Assembly (NCBI GenBank): GCA_047601665.1
Contig: JASGIT010000001.1
Location: 4,092,001-4,156,000 of the forward strand
From: JASGIT01 sp047601665
Lineage (GTDB): Bacteria; Pseudomonadota; Gammaproteobacteria; Burkholderiales; Burkholderiaceae_C
Reading direction: 5' to 3'
DNA: 64,000 nt
Notes under the pieces: model-generated
What the model was told of the DNA's origin: nothing
Seen by the model: only the letters and a program-made list of their open reading frames with translations
Database searches by the model: none
Made by a program: the position numbers and the translations under genes
Shown here: one piece after another, positions 53,147 through 61,872 of the stretch
Layout of the letters: each line of letters opens with the position of its first letter
Position numbering within the stretch: position 1 is the stretch's first letter

Positions 53147-53361
53147 TGGCACTCCTGTTGGTTGGATGCGGACGGCAGCGCGGCTGTCCGTGCACTCAGG
53201 TTCTCATCCAAACGCTGGCCCGCAACTGCGCGGAGCCGGCCTTGCCCGTGCCGCTGCGCTCCTCTCGCAGGAAGGCTTACGATCCCCTTCTAGAATTCAG
53301 GCTGCAACTCCAATGCAGCGGGGCGCCAGCCCCGCTTTCCCAACTCTCAAGAAGCAATCAC

Positions 53362-53772
53362 ATGGCAACTGCAAAGAAAGCCGCCCCGGCCACGAAGGCC
53401 GCTGCGGCACCGAAGGCCCAGAAGGCCCCCCCGGCATCCAAGGCTGCTACGCCCATCAAGCCCATCAAGGAAGTGCTTTCGAAGACTGCGCTGGTGAACC
53501 AGATTGCCGAGCAGGCGGGCGTGGAGGCCAAGACGGTCAAGGCGGTGCTGGTCGCGCTCGACGCGGCCATCCTCGGCTCGGTCAACAAGAAGGGCGTGGG
53601 TACGTTCACGCTGCCCGGCCTGCTCAAGCTCGATGTGGTGAAAGTGCCGGCCAAGCCCAAGCGCAAGGGCATCGATCCGTTCACCAAGGAAGAGCGCGTC
53701 TTCGCGGCCAAGCCCGCCTCGGTGAAGATCAAGGCGCGCGCGCTCAAGAAGCTCAAGGACGCAGCGCTGTAA
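53362..53772 (+). CDS. HU/IHF-like DNA-binding protein with Lys/Ala-rich tail (136 aa)
   Basis: An N-terminal tail of ~35 residues of Ala, Lys and Pro repeats precedes an HU-like fold (KTALVNQIAEQAGVEAKTVK, and the beta-arm region VGTFTLPGLLKLDVVKVPAK). The C-terminal region is very basic (KIKARALKKLKDAAL). The ATG at 53362 lies upstream of the tail; an internal start would remove it. It is divergent from parB. Nucleoid-type proteins of this kind often accompany integrative elements and condense DNA or silence foreign genes. Confidence 0.88.
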   Translation: MATAKKAAPATKAAAAPKAQKAPPASKAATPIKPIKEVLSKTALVNQIAEQAGVEAKTVKAVLVALDAAILGSVNKKGVGTFTLPGLLKLDVVKVPAKPKRKGIDPFTKEERVFAAKPASVKIKARALKKLKDAAL

Positions 53773-54695
53773 GCGCGGCCACGGCGGCGTCCAGGGCTCT
53801 GGTCCGAATCCGGGTCCTAGTCCGAGTCCGCAATCGAGCGGTGGGCCGCTGCGATTCCTCACGACGAGGCGCTGCTGCAAGCAGCCAGCATGGCCCGCCC
53901 GGAGCGGCTGCCGCCCCAAGCTGCTGCAGGTGCTCGCGCAACTCGCGGCAGTCCTGGGGGAATCTCGTCGGGTTCTCTTTCCTGTCCTACTGGCCCCACC
54001 AGATGGACGCTTAGTCGCCGACACTGCCGTTGTAGCCTGTGTCCGCTCCGTTCTCTTCGAACTCGCGGCACAAGAGGCGCAGGGCCTCCCGGTGCGTCAG
54101 ATGCCGGATGCAAACCAGTGCAGTGTTGCGGGATTCCACACCACCATGGTAGAGCGGCCCCTGATTCAGCGGGGTGACAGTAGTGGCGTTCATGCCACCA
54201 GCTTTATCCCGGACCGTGCTCCTTCAAGAGCGCACGTGCGGTTCCTGACCGATGCTCCTTCCGATCCTTTCCATCTGGAGGGCACAGCCAGCACCCAGCG
54301 GATGCCGCTGGGCGCCAGCGCAGCCCCGAGATGGAGTTCGGAAGCAGCCCGTTCCGGCCATTGGGAGCCGGGCCATAGCGTCTAGCCTGAACTCGTCGCG
54401 AGTGGCCTGCACAAAGAGCCGGGGTAAGCTACATGCACCGGGTTGTCCTCACCGCCGCCGAACCCCTAGACGCGAGGGGCTGCGAATAACCCCTTGGCTT
54501 CACGCTTCACAAAGACGACGCCCTCCCCCTGCTCACCGTACAGAATCCCGAGCGTCGATTCTCCTGCGCGTACCCACGCCGCAAATGCCCTGGTGATGGC
54601 GGAGCTACCTCGTGGGAAGGGATATCTGTTCCAACGACTTCTGAACTGGCTTCACCTCAGGCCGCCCTGGAGGCCGCGCAAAGCGCCGTTCCAGG
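53773..54695. other. Gene-free stretch before PepSY remnant
   Basis: 923 bases without a supported gene. At 53801-53836 there are three imperfect 12-bp units starting GTCC. It is likely debris of the insertion that also truncated the iron-uptake genes at 54.7 kb. Confidence 0.4.
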
Positions 54696-54957
54696 CCCTG
54701 GTATCTGTGCGCGCTGGAGGTGTCACGGCCGCTGCACTTCGGTGACTACGGCGGGTTGCCGCTGAAGATCATCTGGGCACTGCTTGACCTTATCACCATC
54801 GTGGTGCTGGGCTGTGGGCTGTACCTGTGGATCGCGCGGCGCAGGCCCGTCCACGAGTACGGTGGGCAGCTTCAAGCAGGTGTGGGCGGTGCCGTTGCTG
54901 CTGGCGGCGCTGACGCTGTTCGGGCTGCTGGCGGCACTGCTGGGCACGGGGGTGTGG
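54696..54957 (+). pseudogene. Truncated second copy of PepSY gene and its small partner
   Basis: 54696-54850 encodes PWYLCALEVSRPLHFGDYGG and then a helix (IIWALLDLITIVVLGCGLYL). This is closely homologous to the last ~70 residues of the gene at 33561. In another frame, 54860-54957 encodes SFKQVWAVPLLLAALTLF and GLLAALLGTGVW, homologous to the 67-aa protein at 34730. Both ends are cut: the 5' part of the PepSY gene is missing and the small gene stops at its first helix, where it meets the 3' end of egtB. A second iron-uptake cluster therefore once existed here. Confidence 0.85.
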
Positions 54958-54973
54958 AAGCGATACGTGCTCG

Positions 54974-56185
54974 CTATTTATCCCGCGCCAACCGCAGCCC
55001 CGTCATTTGCCAACGCGCCGAGGCTGGAAAGAAGTTGCGGTAGCTGGCGCGCGCATGACCACTCGGCGTCAAGCACGAGCCGCCACGCAGCACGTACTGG
55101 TTGACCATGAACTTGCCGTTGTATTCGCCCACCGCGCCCTCAGCCACGCGAAACCCGGGGTACGGCGCATAGGACGATTGGGTCCACTCCCACACTTGGC
55201 CCAGGCCATCCCCCGTGAGTGGGGCTGGATGCAATGCCTCCCAACCCGGCAACCGCGCCATCGCATCTGCCCAGGCCACCTCCCATTCGGCTTCGGTCGG
55301 CAGCCTGGCGCCGGCCCAGCGTGCATAGGCATCGGCCTCGTAGTACGCCACATGCGCCACGGGCCGGTTGCCCTGGAGCGGCACCATGCCATGCAGGCTG
55401 AACTCCTGCCAGCCCGTGGCCGTGTACCGCCAATACCACGGATGCTCCAGTTGCTGCGCGCAGCACCAGTCCCAGCCCTCGGCCAGCCACCACTGCGGCT
55501 GGGCATAGCCGCCCGATTCGACGAACTTTAGAAATTCTGCATTGCTCACTGGCCGGCCCGCGATCTCGCAGCCCGGCAGGAACACCTGGTGCCGTGGCCG
55601 CTCGTTGTCAAAAGCAAAGCCATTGCCCGCATGGCCGATCGCCTGTAGCCCCGGCTCTACCAACAGCCAAGCCGGACCAGCGGACTGCACGGCTTCGTCC
55701 GATGCCTCTACTCCCTCCAACGGCTGGTAGGCCGGCCACAGCGGGTGGCAGGACAGCAGGTGCTTGATGTCTGTCAGCAATAGCTCCTGGTGCTGCTGTT
55801 CGTGCTGCAGGCCTAGTTCCACCAGCGCGGCCAGCGGCCCTGGCAGTTCGCGCGCCAGCAGCGCATGCATGCGCCCGTCGACTGCAGCGCGGTAGTCGCG
55901 CACCCGCGCCAGCGACGGCCGCGTGAGCAGCCCGCGCTGCGCGCGTGGATGGCGCTCGCCAACTTGCTGGTAATACGAGTTGAACAGCACGCGGAAGTCC
56001 GGGTCGAACGCAGGCTCCTGCCCCAGCACGAAGGTCTCGAAGAACCAGGTGGTGTGCGCCAGATGCCATTTGGCCGGGCTGGCATCGGGCATGGACTGCA
56101 CGCAGGCATCCTCAGCCGACAGCGGATCGGCCAACCGCAGCGTGCGCCGGCGCACCGCGTCGTAACGTTGGCCCAGATCAGACAT
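54974..56185 (-). CDS. egtB: Ergothioneine biosynthesis protein EgtB (403 aa)
   Basis: It is a non-heme iron enzyme that couples trimethylhistidine (hercynine) to a thiol donor with oxygen. The DinB-like N-terminal domain has HEQQHQELL, the H-x3-H-x-E iron site. The C-terminal formylglycine-enzyme-like domain has RLPTEAEWEVAW, VWEWTQSSYAPYPGF and VLRGGSCLTPSGHARASYRN. Its start at 56185 (or 56191) overlaps the end of egtD, so the two are translationally coupled. The length is normal. Confidence 0.95.
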   Translation of the reverse strand: MSDLGQRYDAVRRRTLRLADPLSAEDACVQSMPDASPAKWHLAHTTWFFETFVLGQEPAFDPDFRVLFNSYYQQVGERHPRAQRGLLTRPSLARVRDYRAAVDGRMHALLARELPGPLAALVELGLQHEQQHQELLLTDIKHLLSCHPLWPAYQPLEGVEASDEAVQSAGPAWLLVEPGLQAIGHAGNGFAFDNERPRHQVFLPGCEIAGRPVSNAEFLKFVESGGYAQPQWWLAEGWDWCCAQQLEHPWYWRYTATGWQEFSLHGMVPLQGNRPVAHVAYYEADAYARWAGARLPTEAEWEVAWADAMARLPGWEALHPAPLTGDGLGQVWEWTQSSYAPYPGFRVAEGAVGEYNGKFMVNQYVLRGGSCLTPSGHARASYRNFFPASARWQMTGLRLARDK

Positions 56186-57134
56186 GGGCATGCACCAGAG
56201 CGAACCATTGCCGCTCATCGGTCCAAGACTCACAGGCACCGAAGCCGGCTTGAGCCAGCATGTCCTGAAAATGCGGCAGCGGGTATTTGTAGCTGTTCTC
56301 GGTGTGGATGGTTTCGCCGGCGGAAAAACGCCGCTCGCCCTCCGGCCAGGCCACAGTGAGTGCCCGGCGCGCGCGCAGGTGCATCTCGATGCGCGAATGC
56401 CCAGCGTTGAAGAACGCATGGTGCGCCCAGTCATCCTTGTTGAAATCGCTGCCTAGCAAGCTATTCACATGGCTGAGCACATTCAGGTTGAAGCACGCCG
56501 TCACGCCCTGGGCATCGTCGTAAGCGGGCTCCAGCCAATGCAGCGGCTTGGGCAGGTCGATGCCAATCAGCAGCCCGCCATCCGACCCCAGCAACCCGTG
56601 CATGCGCTGCAGCATGGCCAGCGCATCGGCCGGGTCGAAGTTGCCGATGGAGGAGCCGGGATAAAACAGCAAGCGCCCGCGGCGCGGCAGGTCGGGCGGC
56701 AACTTCAGCGGCCCGGTAATGTCAGCCTCCACCGCGCGCGCATCCAGTCCTGGAAACTCATCCGCCAGCTTACACACGGCCTGGCGCAGAAAATCCCCGG
56801 CGATGTCCACACCCACGAAATGGCGCGGCCGCAGGCTACGGCACAGCGCGCGCACCTTCTCGCAGTTGCCGGCGCCCAGTTCGATCAGTACCTCGCAGCC
56901 CTGCAGGGCCCACGCCATAGCTCGCTCCGCGTCGGCGAGGATCGCCATCTCGGTGCGCGTGGGGTAGTACTCGGGCAGCCGGGTGATCTGCTCGAACAGC
57001 GCGCAACCGCGCGCGTCGTACAGGTACTTGGGCGAGATGCGCGCCTGCGGCTGCAGCAAGCCTCGCCGTAGATCGGCTCGGGCAGCCTGCAGGGCCGGCG
57101 GCACCGGCGCGGCATCGTTAATGGAGCGAAACAT
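56178..57134 (-). CDS. egtD: L-histidine N-alpha-methyltransferase EgtD (318 aa)
   Basis: It methylates histidine three times to form hercynine, using SAM. The SAM-binding motif is VLIELGAGNCEKVRAL. PEYYPTRTEMAIL and FYPGSSIGNFDPADA are typical of the family. The ATG at 57134 has GGAGGGCTCC upstream; an earlier in-frame start at 57197 is less likely. With egtB it gives a complete two-gene pathway for ergothioneine, an antioxidant thiol. Confidence 0.96.
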   Translation of the reverse strand: MFRSINDAAPVPPALQAARADLRRGLLQPQARISPKYLYDARGCALFEQITRLPEYYPTRTEMAILADAERAMAWALQGCEVLIELGAGNCEKVRALCRSLRPRHFVGVDIAGDFLRQAVCKLADEFPGLDARAVEADITGPLKLPPDLPRRGRLLFYPGSSIGNFDPADALAMLQRMHGLLGSDGGLLIGIDLPKPLHWLEPAYDDAQGVTACFNLNVLSHVNSLLGSDFNKDDWAHHAFFNAGHSRIEMHLRARRALTVAWPEGERRFSAGETIHTENSYKYPLPHFQDMLAQAGFGACESWTDERQWFALVHAHV

Positions 57135-58330
57135 GATGGAGCCCTCCAGCGCCGATGGCAAGCATACATACAAAGCCGAGCGCTCGAAATTATCCAAGTT
57201 GGTTGGAGCCTTCCATGCCCCTTTTAAGCTGCGAGCTCAGCGCGCGACGCTATACAACAGCGTACCGCCACCAAGCTGAGAAAGTATGAATAACCCTCCC
57301 AGCCCGGCGTGGACGCCACGAGAACCCATGCGCAGCCAACGGTATCAACGATGTGGCCAACAGTACCTGCAAACGCAGCGCTAACCCTGCGTATACCTCG
57401 GCATCTGCATCGACTGCAGCGCTCGCTGTGGCACCACTCCAATTACCCGATGGCTGTCGCATGCAGGACCGGATCCAACCGCCAGCTCTTCCATGGCTTG
57501 TGTTGCAAACTGCAGCGCGTATTCAGGAGACAGACTTGTACGCCCGCGTCATTACTTCACTTGCTTTAGGCATAGCTTGCATCCTTTGCTTTGTAGAGTT
57601 GCGGCCTCGAAAAGCACGAGGCACGGAACCACGGGCAAGCGATGTGCCGTGAGAGCGGCTCCAGGTACGTGATCGGCCATCTCCACGGGCCGGAGAATAT
57701 TTCGGCAAAAATTGCCGAGCTATGGAAGATCCCCCGAACTCCCCAGGCACATAACATGCCCTGGCAAGAGGAACGACATCCCATCAGCATTTGCGAAGGG
57801 CCTGAGCATGTCAATGTCCATATCCATATCACCTGCCGCCAGAATTTCACAACCAAGAACTTCCGAACCTGGCACGCCAACGCATGCACCATGGGCATGG
57901 CGCGAGGAGCGCGCCACTTGTCCAAAGCAGCCGCACCACCATAGATGCTGCCAAGGCCGTGACGCAGGTAACCCTGCCTCTTGGCAATAGCAGCGCCATT
58001 TGCTGCAAGCTCTACATCCATCCCGAAACGTTGAGGCTCCTCCGGCATAAGGCGCATCGAGAGCGCTGATCCGTCGCTCAGGCCTAGAAAATGCTTAACC
58101 GCCAATGAGTGCGTCCTGTTCCAGTTGCTCACCTGGTCCCGCAAGATGATGGAGAACCTGCATGGCAATGGCACATGAAGAATCCGAATGCTTCCAGAAG
58201 AAAAATTTGTCAAATATATGGCTGAATCACATATATATGCAACATCCATTGCATACTGAAATAAATCAATAACACCCACCAACCACCATCAATCCACACA
58301 CTAGTACGGATTGATGGTAATTTAACCTCA
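57135..58330. other. Gene-poor stretch upstream of egtD and the sensor kinase
   Basis: 1196 bases. A 238-codon frame on the minus strand (57566-58282) and a 100-codon frame on the plus strand (57642-57944) are open, but neither has a recognisable product or ribosome site. The last ~150 bases before 58331 are AT-rich and likely hold the kinase promoter. Confidence 0.45.
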
Positions 58331-61120
58331 ATGAAATCGAAGCGTGTAAATTTGGCGGCTTGGCAACAGCATCTGCTCAGCCTTTCCTTTGGTGCAGCAG
58401 CTCTGATTTTTTATATATTCCTGCAGCATTGGATAAAACCTCAGGATTTATTCTGGATCGCCATGCCGTCTATTGCTCTTGCCTCGGCCTTGGGAGGCAT
58501 GCAATTGGGTTTGACCTTATTGCTGGCTGGTGCTTTGTCGATAAGTGTCGCCTCGCCAGCACAGGCATCTCCCGCTTCAGAATGGCACTCTCTTCTGCCC
58601 TTCCTGGGACAGGGAGTGATCTTGGTCGCCATGGGCAGCCTGCTCCATAGGTATCGGGCCCGGTCCTTGGTAGCGGAAGAGCGCCTCAGACTGTCTACAG
58701 AAGGAACCGAGATAGGAGTTTTCGAAATCGATTTGGTGAAGGAAACCGTTTATGCCTCCCCTGCCCTCATGGTCTTGGCCGGCATTCCCGCATCCCCGCA
58801 AGCCCTTCCTTTTTCGATCTGGCATCAATATTTACCGCCCGATCTGGTCCATGACAACCTTCGATTCCTTCAGATGAAAATGGCAGAAGGATTGACGAGC
58901 TATGAGCGTGAGGTTTCCATTATCCGTTCTGGGGGAGAAAGTCTGAATCTGTCCATATGCGTACTGATGAGACATGCCAGAGGGCGAGTAGTCCGCCTGC
59001 GTGGCACCTGCGTCAATGTCACAGAACGCAAGGCGGTTCATCAGCGCTTGATCCAGGTCCAGGACCGGTTGAGCCAACAGCTGAACGACCTTAGCCATCT
59101 CCATGAACTTAGCACCCAGCTTTTGGAGATACCGCAACTCGAATCCCAATTGAAAATGATCCTGAACACTCTGGCTTATTTCCATGGGGCACAACAAGGC
59201 TTGGTATCGCTGTACGACGCACACTCCAGTCGACTGGAGATCGGTGCAAGCTTGGGCATCAGCGCCGAAGCGCAGGCCCTGCTGGCTAAATCGGACACCA
59301 GCGCCTGCGCGACGGCCTGCCGCGAGCAGGCACGAGTGATCATCGAGGATACGACTCGCGACCTCCATCTAGCAGAGCGCCAGGAACTCGCGCACATGCT
59401 GGGTTGCCGCGCCGTTCACTGCACTCCGCTGACCAGTCCGCAGGGCGAGATGCTGGGCACCCTGACCATTCTCCTGAGCGAGCCCCGCCGCGCCACGCCC
59501 AGGGAATGCACCTTGGCCGACATCTGCGCACGCAAGGCTGTCCTATTCATAGAGAGAGCACGCACCCGCAAGGCATTGCAAGATTCGCAGGGCCGCTTTG
59601 AAGCCGTGCTGGAGGCATCTGGCGCGCCCTTTGTCATCCTTGAGCCGGTGAGCGAGAGCCAGGGGATCACCGATTTCCGCTGGACTTACGTCAATCATGC
59701 CGCCGCTCGGGCCCTGGGGCAGCAGCCGCGCGAACTGATGGGCTGCAATGTGCTCGGAACCCTCGCAGGACTATCGATGACCGGCCCCGAATTCAGCCAT
59801 TGCATCAAGGCCATCGAGACCCAGCAGACCTGCGAATTCGACACCGCCAGCGGCAAGGGCCGAAAAACACGCTGGTTCCACTGCATCGCCTCACCGATCC
59901 ATGGCAGTGTCGCCATCTGGTTCACCGACATTTCGGAACGCATCCGCAACGAGCAAAGACTGCGCCACAGTGATCTGCGCAAGGATGAATTCCTGGCAAC
60001 CCTTGCTCATGAGCTCAGGAATCCCCTGGCCCCCATTCGCCAGGCGGCGGAGTTGCTGATGTCGCCCCAAGTCTCGGACGCGCAAAGGCGTTGGGCCAGC
60101 GAGGTAATCGACCGGCAGGTCAAACGCATGGCCCTGCTGCTAGATGATCTGCTTGACGTGCCGCGTATCAGCCGGGGCACGCTGAAGCTAAAGAAAACGC
60201 TCAACAACATCAACGACATTCTGGCCGCAGCCCTAGAGACAACACGCCCCAACATCGATGCCAAGAAGCACCGTTTATCGGTGCACGGCGGTCAGACGCC
60301 CATCGTGGTGCAGGCGGATGCGCTGCGGCTCGCCCAGGTTATCTCCAATTTGCTAAATAACGCCGCAAAATACACGGACCCCGGCGGCTCCATCAAGGTT
60401 GTCGTCTGCCACAAGGATGACGACGTGGTCATCGAGGTGCACGACGATGGCCTCGGCATTCCTCCCTCCGCCCTACCCGATATGTTTCGCATGTTCACCC
60501 AGTTACGGCACCCAGGGGACCGGACTGACGGAGGACTCGGTATCGGGTTGGCCTTGTCTAAAGGCCTTGTGGAGTTGCATGGAGGTTCTCTGACGGCGCA
60601 CAGCGAAGGCTCTGGCCGAGGCAGCGTTTTCACGGTACGCCTTCCGCTGGGAACTGCCGACCAGCAGGCGACAGTACCTCGCCCGGCCATAGCCCCGGCG
60701 CCCGCCCCCTCCTCCGCAACGCATCGCTGCAAAGTTCTGATCGCTGATGACAACCGTGATGCGTTGGACACCCTCGCACTCCTGCTTACCATTGAAGGGC
60801 ACGAAACACATCGCGCATATGACGGCGTCCAGGCCCTGGCTGTCTGGCATGAGATACAGCCCGATGCTTGCCTTCTGGACATTGGCATGCCGAAGCGCAC
60901 GGGATACCAAGTCGCCCGTGAGATCCGTAGCCTGCCCGGAGGAGATGCTACGTTGCTCATCGCGGTGACTGGCTGGGGCCAAGCCCAGGACCGCCAGGCT
61001 TCGCTAGACGCGGGCTTCGACCATCACTTGACCAAACCCATAAATCCGGAACAGATCGCTGCGCTGCTTCAGGCCATTCACGAGCAGCGCACGCCGCCGC
61101 AGGTCGGCTCCGGCACCTGA
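58331..61120 (+). CDS. Hybrid sensor histidine kinase (929 aa)
   Basis: Domains in order: an N-terminal membrane part with three or four helices (about residues 15-105, DUF4118-like); a PAS domain (~115-235); a GAF domain (~250-410, HGAQQGLVSLYDAHSSRLE); a second PAS (~425-545); HisKA with the phospho-acceptor His560 (TLAHELRNPLAPIRQ); the ATPase with N box LLNNAAKY and G boxes DDGLGIPP and GGLGIGLALSKG; and a C-terminal receiver with Asp850 (CLLDIGMP) and LTKPI. It is therefore an inner-membrane hybrid kinase with a built-in receiver. The probable output partner is the NtrC-type regulator at 61873. The signal sensed is unknown. Confidence 0.93.
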   Translation: MKSKRVNLAAWQQHLLSLSFGAAALIFYIFLQHWIKPQDLFWIAMPSIALASALGGMQLGLTLLLAGALSISVASPAQASPASEWHSLLPFLGQGVILVAMGSLLHRYRARSLVAEERLRLSTEGTEIGVFEIDLVKETVYASPALMVLAGIPASPQALPFSIWHQYLPPDLVHDNLRFLQMKMAEGLTSYEREVSIIRSGGESLNLSICVLMRHARGRVVRLRGTCVNVTERKAVHQRLIQVQDRLSQQLNDLSHLHELSTQLLEIPQLESQLKMILNTLAYFHGAQQGLVSLYDAHSSRLEIGASLGISAEAQALLAKSDTSACATACREQARVIIEDTTRDLHLAERQELAHMLGCRAVHCTPLTSPQGEMLGTLTILLSEPRRATPRECTLADICARKAVLFIERARTRKALQDSQGRFEAVLEASGAPFVILEPVSESQGITDFRWTYVNHAAARALGQQPRELMGCNVLGTLAGLSMTGPEFSHCIKAIETQQTCEFDTASGKGRKTRWFHCIASPIHGSVAIWFTDISERIRNEQRLRHSDLRKDEFLATLAHELRNPLAPIRQAAELLMSPQVSDAQRRWASEVIDRQVKRMALLLDDLLDVPRISRGTLKLKKTLNNINDILAAALETTRPNIDAKKHRLSVHGGQTPIVVQADALRLAQVISNLLNNAAKYTDPGGSIKVVVCHKDDDVVIEVHDDGLGIPPSALPDMFRMFTQLRHPGDRTDGGLGIGLALSKGLVELHGGSLTAHSEGSGRGSVFTVRLPLGTADQQATVPRPAIAPAPAPSSATHRCKVLIADDNRDALDTLALLLTIEGHETHRAYDGVQALAVWHEIQPDACLLDIGMPKRTGYQVAREIRSLPGGDATLLIAVTGWGQAQDRQASLDAGFDHHLTKPINPEQIAALLQAIHEQRTPPQVGSGT

Positions 61121-61208
61121 GTTCAACCCGGAGCGTGCTGCGCTTATTCCCGAAAGATTGTCCTCCGAAGCTCCGGTTCCGATCCTGAGGTTCAAGGCCA
61201 TGATCTAG

Positions 61209-61448
61209 CGGCGTGGTGCCATCGAACCAATGATCGGGCACATGAAGATGGACGGACGGCTGGAGCGCAATCCGCTCAAGGGAACTGCGAGCGATGCCAA
61301 TCACACCATGATGGGCGGCGCCGGGCACAACATGCGCCGGTTCCTTGCCACGCTACGGCTTTATTGCGTCCGCTTCGCGCTGTCGACCCAGGCGCTCATC
61401 GCCGCAATGATCGCCGCTCTGCACAATCACCAACCTGCCTACGGCTGA
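61209..61448 (+). pseudogene. IS5-family transposase, C-terminal remnant
   Basis: The frame reads RRGAIEPMIGHMKMDGRLER, followed by GAGHNMRRFLATLR. This is the C-terminal end of IS5-type transposases, where IEPVIGHMK is the conserved segment around the catalytic glutamate. A stop (TAG) precedes it in frame and the rest of the gene is absent. No inverted terminal repeat was identified. Confidence 0.85.
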
Positions 61449-61872
61449 AAACAGAATTGGCGGATCGGCCGGGGAACCTCGTCTTCTACTTGGTGATATC
61501 CCCGCCCACGGGCGGCTCATTGCGCCCTCCTTCGCCCTCCCAACGTTGCAAGTTGTGCGGCTTGTCCGCAGATCGATTGGCGGCACGTCGCCGGTGCACC
61601 GCAGCACAGCTGGAACAGCTTTTTGCCAGCAAGAATCCCAACGCGAAAACGGTCGCTATCGTGCGCACCCGGCCCAAACGCCCCAACCAGCCCGCCAAAC
61701 TGTATGTGCTTGCAGAATCGATACGGCTCATGAACAACCTCCTTGTTGAAGGCATCCAGGGGCAAAAAATGCTCCCAGTAACCGACACATATCTACACAT
61801 CGCTTCCGTTGGATCGGAGCCATGATCCGTCAATGCAACCATTTTTTGCAAAACAACTATAAAGGTCATGAA
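61449..61872. other. Gap between IS5 remnant and NtrC-type gene
   Basis: 424 bases. Frames are open on both strands (for example 61364-61825 plus) but show no family match or ribosome site. Probably debris of the insertion event plus the promoter of the regulator gene. Confidence 0.4.

Noticed and set aside
53801..53836. Three imperfect 12-bp GTCC-starting units as possible iterons
   Set aside because: Too few and too imperfect to support an origin or a partition site.
54211..54247. Possible group II intron domain V-like hairpin (GGACCGTGC ... GTGCGGTTCC)
   Set aside because: The stem resembles domain V superficially, but the catalytic AGC triad is absent, and no reverse transcriptase or other intron domain is nearby.
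57566..58282. 238-codon minus-strand open frame upstream of the sensor kinase
   Set aside because: No ribosome site, no recognisable motif and mixed codon use. A plus-strand frame overlaps it and is equally unsupported. Kept as a note in the gap entry.
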